This document shows, one piece after another, positions 1 to 5,568 of a stretch of 8,976 nucleotides of DNA (the stretch's first letter is position 1; each line of letters opens with the position of its first letter). This DNA comes from Acidobacteriota bacterium. GTDB lineage: Bacteria; Acidobacteriota; UBA6911; RPQK01. Made by a program: the position numbers and the translations under genes. Below the pieces are notes generated by a model, which saw nothing but the letters and a program-made list of their open reading frames with translations, did no database searches and was not told the DNA's origin. The stretch spans positions 1-8,976 of the forward strand of contig RPQK01000276.1 in the NCBI GenBank assembly GCA_003819755.1, in the 5' to 3' direction.

Positions 1-1233
1 GGACTCGGCAGTCAGGCGACCTTTCGACACATGCAGATCCTGATCCGCGCAGGGAGAGAACTAGCCGGGCACCAGCCGCTTTCGGAGCTTTTCCAGACCA
101 TCATCGGGCTGGCAACCGAGGCGGTCGCCGCGAAACGCGGAGTGCTGATGACGCTCGACGGAGGGGCACTGGCGGTTCGCGCGGCGAAAGGGGAAGCTTT
201 CTGCATCTCCACTGCAGTCCGTGACCGCGTGCTCGAAGACAAGGCATCGCTGCTCGTCCAGGACACCCAACTCGACGAAGCCTTTCGTAGTCGTGAGAGC
301 ATCCTTCAGCAACGAGTGCGCAGCTTCATGGCGGTTCCCCTTCAAACGAACGAGCGAGTCATCGGCCTCATCTACGTGGATGTCCCGAATCTCCTGCCTG
401 ACTTCACCCGTGATGACCTCAACCTGCTTACGGTGCTGGCCAACGTCGCCGCCGTCCGAATCGAGCGCGAGCGTCTGGCCGAGGTCGAGCAGACCGAGCG
501 GCTTCTGGTTCGGGAACTGGAGCAGGCCGCAGAGATTCAACGAGGCCTGCTCCCTGCAGTCCCGCCGGGAACAACCGGACTGGAAGTCGCCGGCTACAAC
601 GCCCCCTGTCGCACGGTCGGGGGCGATTACTACGACTACATCTGTTACTCGGACGGCTCGACCGGGCTGGTGGTTGCCGACGTGGCGGGTAAGGGGATGG
701 CAGCAGCCCTGCTTATGTCGTGCCTCCAGGCTCGCGTGCGTTTGCTGGAAGAAGAACCGGGGCCGCTCGCCGAAATGGCTAATCGCCTCAACCGAAGTAT
801 GATCGCCTGCTGCCCGAAGAATCGGTTCGTGACCTTCTTTATCTGCCGTTTCAGCCCGGAGACAGGACAGGTCATTTACTGCAATGCGGGACATAACGCT
901 CCCCTACTGGTGCGCGCCTCGGGCAGGGCCGAGAAACTCGAGGTCGGGGGGCCGATCCTGGGGATTTTGCCGGGGGCCGGTTATCGGCAAGGGGAATGCA
1001 AGCTCGCTCCGCGGGACACGCTGGTTCTGTACAGTGACGGCGTCACCGAGGCCGCACAGCCCGCGACAGAGGAAGAATTTGGCGAGAAGAGGCTGGAGGA
1101 ACTGGTGCGCCAGCATCGGCAGGAACAGGCGTCCATGATCCTCGATAAGATCGTCCAGGAGATCGATTCCTGGACGGCCGGATCGCCCCCGGCAGACGAC
1201 GTCACTCTGGTTGTAGCCCGCCGAGTCGGGTAG
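1..1233 (+). CDS. GAF + SpoIIE/PP2C-type serine phosphatase, 5' end outside window
   Basis: This is a cytoplasmic signalling phosphatase that probably dephosphorylates serine or threonine on a partner such as an anti-sigma-factor antagonist. The frame is open from base 1, and the residues before the first ATG (base 31) read naturally into the GAF domain, so the true start lies upstream. In this combination a further N-terminal sensor, often FHA, would be expected. Counting from the Met at base 31, a GAF domain spans about 10-148 (FMAVPL at 99-104, IGLIYVD at 111-117). An arginine/glutamate-rich helical linker covers about 143-172 and ends in EIQRGLLP. The SpoIIE domain runs to the end. Its metal-binding acidic residues are visible in GGDYYD (197-202), VADVAGKG (215-222), YSDGVTE (334-340) and ADD (388-390). 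NAGHNAP (285-291) is also typical. The catalytic core looks intact. The partner protein is not in the window. Confidence 0.9.
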   Translation, partial: GLGSQATFRHMQILIRAGRELAGHQPLSELFQTIIGLATEAVAAKRGVLMTLDGGALAVRAAKGEAFCISTAVRDRVLEDKASLLVQDTQLDEAFRSRESILQQRVRSFMAVPLQTNERVIGLIYVDVPNLLPDFTRDDLNLLTVLANVAAVRIERERLAEVEQTERLLVRELEQAAEIQRGLLPAVPPGTTGLEVAGYNAPCRTVGGDYYDYICYSDGSTGLVVADVAGKGMAAALLMSCLQARVRLLEEEPGPLAEMANRLNRSMIACCPKNRFVTFFICRFSPETGQVIYCNAGHNAPLLVRASGRAEKLEVGGPILGILPGAGYRQGECKLAPRDTLVLYSDGVTEAAQPATEEEFGEKRLEELVRQHRQEQASMILDKIVQEIDSWTAGSPPADDVTLVVARRVG

Positions 1234-1299
1234 GCCTGGTCGAGTCCGAGCCTACAACTATCCCGGCGTTTCTGTCACAATAATCTCAAGTATTACCCA

Positions 1300-1322
1300 G
1301 CCCGTAACGGGCGTTTCGCCCG
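1300..1322 (+). other. Two overlapping, mutually exclusive hairpins upstream of the DUF5658 gene
   Basis: GCCCG (1300-1304) can pair with CGGGC (1308-1312) around a TAA loop. The same bases, as CGGGCG (1308-1313), can instead pair with CGCCCG (1317-1322) around a TTT loop. The two structures share 1308-1312 and cannot form together. There is no T-run after the second stem, so an intrinsic terminator for the phosphatase gene is unlikely. The element lies 25 bases before the DUF5658 start codon and could affect translation or transcript ends. I recognise no riboswitch class. The rest of the 1234-1347 gap shows no promoter I would defend. Confidence 0.35.
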
Positions 1323-1347
1323 ATCAAAAGCATAGTGGACTTGCATT

Positions 1348-1800
1348 ATGAATGACCAAACCCGAACGATCCGCGGGTCTGACCGTCGACGGCGTCCTAC
1401 GCCGGCTTTCTCACCCTATCTTCTCGGCGGACGGCGCCGAGGGCCGCGCCGGGTTGCCGACCCACAGACCAACTACTACTCGGATCATCCCGGCGCACGG
1501 GCACTGTTGATTGGCGGGCTGCTGTTCGCGCTCTCCGTTCTCGACGCCGTGCTGTCCCTTCGACTTTTCGCCTCGGCGAAGAGCTACGAGTTGAATCCCC
1601 TCCTGGCGATCCTGCTGGAGCACAGCAACCAGGCTTTTCTGGCCTTCAAGTTCGGCATCACTTTCGCTGCTTTGCTGGTGCTGCTGTTTCACTGGAATTT
1701 CCGGATCCTTGGCCGGATCCCAACGACCGTCGCCGCTTATTGGCTGGTCGGCACCTACCTGACGCTGATCGTCTACGAAACCGGGCTGCTCTGGTGGTAG
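1348..1800 (+). CDS. DUF5658 family small membrane protein
   Basis: This is a 150-residue inner-membrane protein of unknown function. Residues 1-50 are hydrophilic and arginine-rich, with DRRRRPTP at 12-19, S22, Y24 and GGRRRGPRR at 27-35. Three hydrophobic segments follow at about 52-75, 97-114 and 126-148. The first carries a buried aspartate (D66, in VLDAVLSL). The loop after it contains ELNPL (81-85), and K101 opens the second segment. The LDA...ELNP pattern followed by two more helices is what I recall for DUF5658 (assigned from memory of the family pattern). The start at 1348 has only a weak ribosome-binding site (GTGGA, about 9 bases upstream), but no better in-frame start is seen. The phosphodiesterase gene begins 9 bases after its stop, so the two are probably co-transcribed. 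The positive N-terminal tail should face the cytoplasm. Confidence 0.75.
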   Translation: MNDQTRTIRGSDRRRRPTPAFSPYLLGGRRRGPRRVADPQTNYYSDHPGARALLIGGLLFALSVLDAVLSLRLFASAKSYELNPLLAILLEHSNQAFLAFKFGITFAALLVLLFHWNFRILGRIPTTVAAYWLVGTYLTLIVYETGLLWW

Positions 1801-1809
1801 TCTTACTCG

Positions 1810-2745
1810 ATGGACGTGCCGACATCATCGAGTCTCCGCCTCCTTGCCCTGTTTTCACTCGTTGCCTGCTCGATCGTCTTTGTTCTTGCGGCTCAGTCCG
1901 AGCCGGGCAAGCGCGCTCGCAAAGTGCTTATCGCGCATCGCGGCGCTTCTGCTTATGCCCCGGAGAACACTCTCCCAGCCTACCGCCTGGCCATGAAGCA
2001 AGGAGCGGACTTTGTTGAGCAAGACCTCCAGATTACACGGGACGGAGTTCTCGTCTGCCTCCATGACCTGACCCTCGAACGGACGACGAACGTCGAAGAG
2101 GTGTTTCCAGATCGTTTCCGGGAAGTAGAGCGGGACGGCCGGAAAGTACGAGAGTGGCCGGTTTCGGACTTTACAGTGGAGGAAATCAGCCGGCTTGACG
2201 CCGGTTCCTGGTTCGCGCCGCAGTTCAAAGGGACCCAGGTTCCGACCTGGGATCAGGCGATTGCCGAAATCAAGGGGAAAGCCGGATTGTTCCCGGAGAC
2301 CAAAGCACCGGAAGTATATGGCAGCAGGGGGTTTGAAATGGAGCATCTGGTCCTGGCCACCTTGCGTCGCAATGGACTCGACAAACCAGGCGCCGATCTC
2401 GCGACGCCGGTCATGATTCAGTCATTCAGCCCCGCCAGTCTGAGAAAGCTGCGGCAGGAACTGGGCTGTCTGCTCCCGCTGGTGCTCCTGGTCGACAAAC
2501 CAGACGAGATGCTCAGCCAGGCGGGACTGAAGCAGGTGGCTGGCTTCGCCAGGGGATTGGGTCCCAGCAAGCGGCTTCTGGCTCAAGACCCCGGGCTGGT
2601 GAAGAGAGCGCACGAGGCGGGGCTGACCGTGACCAGTTGGACGTTTAGGACCGCCGCGGAGATGCAGGAATACCTGTTCAACTACGGCGTCGACGCCTTG
2701 TTTACCGATAATCCGGACCTGTTTCCGAGAGTGAAAGAAGACTAG
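1810..2745 (+). CDS. glpQ: Exported glycerophosphodiester phosphodiesterase (GlpQ-like)
   Basis: This enzyme hydrolyses glycerophosphodiesters, the deacylated phospholipid head groups, to glycerol 3-phosphate and an alcohol. Catalysis in this family depends on a divalent metal. The 311 residues begin with a hydrophobic export signal (about 9-28). Either signal peptidase I cleaves near LAA-Q (26-29), or LVAC (17-20) is a lipobox. The hydrophobic stretch continues past that cysteine, which favours the first. The GDPD fold follows: AHRG (42-45) with catalytic H43 and R44, APENT (50-54), E70 and D72 as metal ligands in EQD, catalytic H85 in HD, and the acidic ETK (163-165). The C-terminal part ends in TSWTF and DALFTDNPD, typical of the barrel end. 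The insert at about 95-120 resembles periplasmic GlpQ more than cytoplasmic UgpQ. It lies 9 bases after the DUF5658 gene. All key residues are present; the symbol rests on domain type, not proven orthology. Confidence 0.9.
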   Translation: MDVPTSSSLRLLALFSLVACSIVFVLAAQSEPGKRARKVLIAHRGASAYAPENTLPAYRLAMKQGADFVEQDLQITRDGVLVCLHDLTLERTTNVEEVFPDRFREVERDGRKVREWPVSDFTVEEISRLDAGSWFAPQFKGTQVPTWDQAIAEIKGKAGLFPETKAPEVYGSRGFEMEHLVLATLRRNGLDKPGADLATPVMIQSFSPASLRKLRQELGCLLPLVLLVDKPDEMLSQAGLKQVAGFARGLGPSKRLLAQDPGLVKRAHEAGLTVTSWTFRTAAEMQEYLFNYGVDALFTDNPDLFPRVKED

Positions 2746-2880
2746 ACAAGGGACAGAAGGGACAGAAGGGACGCAGGGGACCGAAGGGACAGAAGGGACA
2801 TCGAATGTCTAGCTCTAGCTCGCTTCTGTCCCTTGTGTCCCTTCTGTCCCTTGTGTCCCTTGTGTCCCTTCTTCTGTCTG
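2746..2880. repeat. 9-base minisatellite in two inverted arms filling the convergent gap
   Basis: The left arm (2750-2800) holds five 9-base units and a partial sixth: GGGACAGAA (2750, 2759), GGGACGCAG (2768), GGGACCGAA (2777), GGGACAGAA (2786), GGGACA (2795). The right arm holds reverse-complement units: TTCTGTCCC (2824), TTGTGTCCC (2833), TTCTGTCCC (2842), TTGTGTCCC (2851, 2860), then degenerate copies to 2880. The unit at 2786 pairs exactly with that at 2824, and outer units pair with a few mismatches, so a stem of about 45 base pairs is possible. Inside the loop, GACAT (2797) and ATGTC (2805) form a small extra hairpin. The array starts directly after the stop codon at 2743-2745 and ends 3 bases before the opposing stop. 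It could act as a two-way transcription terminator or end-protecting structure, although there is no strong T-run. Confidence 0.9.
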
Positions 2881-2883
2881 GTT

Positions 2884-3426
2884 TTACCGCTCAATTGCCT
2901 GCAGTGCCAGCGCCATGGCGGCTGCCCACGGCAACGCTTTGAATTGACCTGACGCGAGCGCCTCCTCGACCTCAGGCCGGCTCAGCAGAACGATCTCCGG
3001 TTCCTCGGCATCGCGCTCGCTGGGCTCAGCGGTTTTGCGTGCACCGAGGGCCATGTAGAAGTGCGCAGTTCCGGCTCCCCGGTTGCTGTCGACAACGAAG
3101 TGCCCCAGCTCTCGCCAGTCACTCGACTCGTATCCGGTTTCTTCCTTGAGCTCCCTCTTCGCCGCGCCGATAAGATCCTCTCCCGGCTCGACATATCCCC
3201 CGACCACGGCCAGCGAGACCCCCGAAAGCGCGTATTTGTACTGGCGCAAACAGAGGAAGCGGTGATCGTCAGTAACGATTACGACGTTCACGAAATCAGG
3301 GGTGATCACCCAGGGCCAGTCTTCGACAACGCTCCCATCAGGCAACTCGACCTGATGGACTTCGAGCGCCAGAAAGCGTCCGTAGGCCAGGACATGTCGG
3401 CGTGCAAGGGTGACGAGAGGTTTCAT
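2884..3426 (-). CDS. Nudix hydrolase, ADP-ribose/ADP-sugar pyrophosphatase type
   Basis: This is probably a cytoplasmic magnesium-dependent enzyme that splits a nucleoside diphosphate linked to another group, most likely ADP-ribose or an ADP-sugar. The 180 residues contain a complete Nudix box at 77-99: G77, E83, R91-E92-L93, E95-E96 and G98-Y99, with the expected spacing G-x5-E-x7-REL-x-EE-x-GY. The preceding LRQYKYAL (60-67) matches the arginine-glutamine-tyrosine strand common in NudF-like ADP-ribose pyrophosphatases, as does the N-terminal strand with PDGSVVEDW (29-37). There is no signal peptide. It starts 9 bases after the GH105 stop on the same strand, so it is probably the last gene of that transcript. 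Its ribosome-binding site is weak. Sequence alone does not fix the substrate, and a role in sugar catabolism is only suggested by position. Confidence 0.85.
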   Translation of the reverse strand: MKPLVTLARRHVLAYGRFLALEVHQVELPDGSVVEDWPWVITPDFVNVVIVTDDHRFLCLRQYKYALSGVSLAVVGGYVEPGEDLIGAAKRELKEETGYESSDWRELGHFVVDSNRGAGTAHFYMALGARKTAEPSERDAEEPEIVLLSRPEVEEALASGQFKALPWAAAMALALQAIER

Positions 3427-3435
3427 GACTCAGGT

Positions 3436-4608
3436 TTAGTCAGTCTGCCGCCGGCGCTTTGGCGTTCCCAACTCCATCTCGCTAGCCGCCAGCAGGATCG
3501 CACATAGCCCGTGAGCCGAGTTTTGAAGCCGTTTCTTGTTCAGGTAGTTGGCATAGTTTGTCTGCACCCCCATACCCTCGACCGCATCTGAGATTATGGG
3601 AGACCCGTCAGGGCCGGCCGATACCTTGGACTTCAGCCCACTCCAGCCTTTGGCCACGACGTCTCGGTATTCACGCCCTATGTATCCCCGGTCCATCCCG
3701 ATCTTGAGCGCGTAGACGAACATCCCGCTTCCTGACGTCTCGTGCCAGTTGTCCGGCTGGTCACCCTTGTCTACGACCTGGTACCACAACCCGGTTTTCG
3801 GATCTTGAGTCTTCTTGAGACCGGCCGCGAGTTTCTGGAAGCTGTCAATCAATTCGCGCCGGCCGGAGTGATCGGTAGGCAGATACGGGAGGATATCAAC
3901 CAGGGCCATCGCGAACCAGCCCATGCCTCGCGACCAGACTTCCGGCGAAACACCGGTCTGGGGGTCAGCCCAAGCGGCATTCCGGTCGCAGTCCCAGGCA
4001 TGGCGAAGAAGCCCGGTGGCCGGATCCTGGGTGTGACGGGCGCACAGAGTGGTTTGAAAAACCGCGGTATCAAAACAGGCCGGGTCTTTCCCGAACAGCT
4101 GCCCGTACTTCACAAGGAACGGCTCTCCCATGTAAATCCCGTCGACCCACATTTCATCGGGATAGCGCTTCTTGTGCCAGAAACCGCCGTCCGCGTTCTT
4201 CGGAATGCTGTCAAAAGCCTTACGCACGTAGTCCGCCGTCTTGTGGTACTTCTCATCCCCGGTCTGCTCGTAGAGGAACAAGAGCAGGATGCCCGGCTGA
4301 AGCGTGTCCAGGTTGTGTTCAGGGCCAAGGTCAACACTCCCGTCCTCCTTCACATAGGCGTCGACGAACTGTTTGATATAAGCCAGATAACGCGGATCCC
4401 GGTTCTTTTCGTAGACCTTCGAGAGCCCCTGAAGGATGATCCCGTTGTTGTATTCCCAGCCCTTGTTCGTCATCTTCGTGGGGTCCGGCCAATTCGACAT
4501 GATCCAGTCGCCAAACCGAACGGCGATCGGCAGGTCGGGCGGCGCACCGAACACATTCCGGCCAACGGCAAGGAGAACGAACGCCAAAAGAAGGTGTTTT
4601 GTCTTCAT
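3436..4608 (-). CDS. GH105 (GH88-like) unsaturated rhamnogalacturonyl/glucuronyl hydrolase, exported
   Basis: This enzyme removes a 4,5-unsaturated uronic acid from the non-reducing end of oligosaccharides produced by polysaccharide lyases, such as those from rhamnogalacturonan. The 390 residues begin with a signal peptide (about 1-22, ending VFGA), so it should act in the periplasm. The rest matches the YteR/GH105 alpha/alpha barrel. NLDTLQPG (99-106) holds D101, FWHKKRYPDEMWVDGIYMG (143-161) holds H145 and D156, HAWD (203-206) holds H203, and WSRGMGW (225-231) holds R227. By remembered comparison these correspond to YteR D88, H132, D143, H189 and R213, with D143 the catalytic acid; the nearly constant offset of 13-14 supports this. 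GSGMFVYAL near the C-terminus also fits. The length is normal. A GAGAG ribosome-binding site sits 7 bases before the start. It lies 86 bases downstream of the IclR gene. The exact substrate is unknown. Confidence 0.9.
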   Translation of the reverse strand: MKTKHLLLAFVLLAVGRNVFGAPPDLPIAVRFGDWIMSNWPDPTKMTNKGWEYNNGIILQGLSKVYEKNRDPRYLAYIKQFVDAYVKEDGSVDLGPEHNLDTLQPGILLLFLYEQTGDEKYHKTADYVRKAFDSIPKNADGGFWHKKRYPDEMWVDGIYMGEPFLVKYGQLFGKDPACFDTAVFQTTLCARHTQDPATGLLRHAWDCDRNAAWADPQTGVSPEVWSRGMGWFAMALVDILPYLPTDHSGRRELIDSFQKLAAGLKKTQDPKTGLWYQVVDKGDQPDNWHETSGSGMFVYALKIGMDRGYIGREYRDVVAKGWSGLKSKVSAGPDGSPIISDAVEGMGVQTNYANYLNKKRLQNSAHGLCAILLAASEMELGTPKRRRQTD

Positions 4609-4615
4609 AAGGAAG

Positions 4616-4620
4616 CTCTC
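4616..4620 (-). promoter_or_regulatory. Ribosome-binding site of the GH105 gene
   Basis: On the - strand GAGAG lies 7 bases before the ATG at 4606-4608. It supports this start, which also places the signal peptide correctly at the N-terminus. The same core and spacing precede the IclR gene. Confidence 0.5.
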
Positions 4621-4659
4621 GTAACAGACAGGCGCAGATTTTGACTGGATCTGAGATCA

Positions 4660-4694
4660 GCCAATCCGCAGTCCTAAACCCGCAATCCGTAATC
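4660..4694. repeat. Degenerate 7-base tandem repeat between IclR and GH105 genes
   Basis: Five consecutive 7-base units are visible on the + strand: GCCAATC (4660), CGCAGTC (4667), CTAAACC (4674), CGCAATC (4681), CGTAATC (4688). The consensus is about CGCAATC (GATTGCG on the - strand). The array stops exactly at the IclR stop codon (4695-4697, read on the - strand). An imperfect palindrome, GATCTGAGATC (4648-4658), flanks it on the GH105 side. This fills about half of the 86-base gap. The unit sequence and its place against a stop codon suggest a decayed minisatellite rather than a binding site. Confidence 0.65.
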
Positions 4695-5516
4695 TTAACT
4701 GGTGATGGATTGTGTAATGCTTCGGCACGCTTCGAGCAGCTGGGGCGCGAGAGAGTGAGCGTGTTCGACGGTCATTCGAAAACTCGGACCCGAGATGCTC
4801 AAAGCAGAAACCATTCTCCCGTAGGGACCGAAAATCGGCGCCCCGAGGCAACGGCCGTTGAGCTCGTTTTCCTCGTTGTCGATCGAGTATCCTCGCTCGC
4901 GGATCAGCTCGAGCTCGTCTTTCAGCCCGGCCACGGTCGTCAACGTGAAGGGGGTCAATTTCGGCAGTCCCTTAACCCGGATCAAGCGTTGCAGCTCACG
5001 CTCGGGAAGGCCGCACAAAAGGACTTTCCCCAGCGCCGTGGAGTGCAGGTAGCGACGGTTACCGATCTTGGACGCCATTCGGATCCCTTGGGGGCTCTCG
5101 ATCGTGTTGATGACCACCACTTCTCCCGCGTCCAGGATCCCAAGGTTGACCGTTTCCTGGCACGATTCCACAAGTCGGTCCATGATCGGTTGGGCCGCCC
5201 TGATGATCACCTGTTCGTCCGTGGTCCGTCGTTGCAGCTCGAAAAGCTTGCGCGAAACCTGGTATCCCCCCTCGGTGGTGCGGTCGAGATAACCGCGGGA
5301 CTCCAAGGTCGAAGTAATGCGATAGGCGGTTGGTTTCGGCATGCGGACCGCTCTGGACAGATCCGCGAGGGAAAGGCCGCCTGGGGTGTTCTTGATCGCC
5401 TCCAGGATATCGAGAGTCTTGTGCAGGACGAGGACGCCGGAAGATTCGCTGCGCGGAGTTCGTTTTTTCAAGGTGTCAGATCCCGGCCTTTGATTATACG
5501 CTTGCTGTTTCGCCAT
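4695..5516 (-). CDS. IclR-family transcriptional regulator
   Basis: This is a DNA-binding regulator, probably a repressor released by a small sugar-acid or aromatic ligand. The 273 residues have a polar N-terminal tail (1-27), a winged helix-turn-helix at about 28-88 (LSLADLSRAVRMPKPTAYRI at 48-67 contains the two helices, followed by LESRGYL and the wing) and an IclR effector-binding domain at about 100-268. Typical effector-domain stretches are visible: LHSTALGKVLL, RERGYSIDNEEN and CLGAPIF. It lies between the DUF4861 and GH105 genes on the same strand, so these are its most likely targets. KdgR, the pectin-catabolism regulator of enterobacteria, belongs to the same family, which fits a uronic-acid ligand, but orthology is not shown. 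A GAGAGGG ribosome-binding site 7 bases upstream supports this start. An inverted repeat just upstream (5544-5566) could be its own operator. Confidence 0.9.
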   Translation of the reverse strand: MAKQQAYNQRPGSDTLKKRTPRSESSGVLVLHKTLDILEAIKNTPGGLSLADLSRAVRMPKPTAYRITSTLESRGYLDRTTEGGYQVSRKLFELQRRTTDEQVIIRAAQPIMDRLVESCQETVNLGILDAGEVVVINTIESPQGIRMASKIGNRRYLHSTALGKVLLCGLPERELQRLIRVKGLPKLTPFTLTTVAGLKDELELIRERGYSIDNEENELNGRCLGAPIFGPYGRMVSALSISGPSFRMTVEHAHSLAPQLLEACRSITQSITS

Positions 5517-5523
5517 TCGAAAT

Positions 5524-5530
5524 CCCTCTC
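5524..5530 (-). promoter_or_regulatory. Ribosome-binding site of the IclR gene
   Basis: On the - strand GAGAGGG lies 7 bases before the ATG at 5514-5516. It is the clearest ribosome-binding site in the window and decides the start, giving a 27-residue tail before the helix-turn-helix. Confidence 0.6.
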
Positions 5531-5543
5531 AAGGAGCCGGTTC

Positions 5544-5566
5544 GTTGGGGCCCAGAGCGCCCCAAC
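5544..5566. promoter_or_regulatory. Perfect 8-7-8 inverted repeat between DUF4861 and IclR genes
   Basis: GTTGGGGC (5544-5551) and GCCCCAAC (5559-5566) are exact reverse complements around a 7-base spacer. The repeat lies 2 bases after the DUF4861 stop codon (5569-5571) and 27 bases before the IclR start. In RNA it would form a GC-rich hairpin, but on the - strand no T-run follows it, so it is a poor intrinsic terminator. It may instead stabilise the upstream message or be a dimeric-protein operator, for example for IclR autoregulation. The sequence does not choose between these. Confidence 0.5.
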
Positions 5567-5568
5567 AA

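Noticed and set aside
61..894. 277-codon open frame on the - strand opposite the GAF-SpoIIE gene
   Set aside because: It is fully antisense to a clear gene, has no recognisable domain, and is expected in GC-rich DNA.
1300..1322. Known riboswitch such as a cyclic-di-GMP or mini-ykkC type
   Set aside because: The element is too short and lacks the conserved loop sequences of these classes as I know them.
1861..1869. Lipoprotein cleavage site LVAC in the phosphodiesterase signal
   Set aside because: The hydrophobic stretch continues about eight residues beyond the cysteine, which fits signal peptidase I better; kept only as an alternative.
1855..2346. 163-codon open frame on the - strand opposite the phosphodiesterase
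   Set aside because: The + strand shows the full set of GDPD catalytic residues; the antisense frame shows nothing recognisable.
2746..2880. CRISPR array
   Set aside because: The units are 9 bases, directly adjoining with no unique spacers, and arranged as two inverted arms. No cas genes are present.
3742..4644. 300-codon open frame on the + strand opposite GH105
   Set aside because: It overlaps almost all of a well-supported GH105 gene and its protein shows no family pattern.
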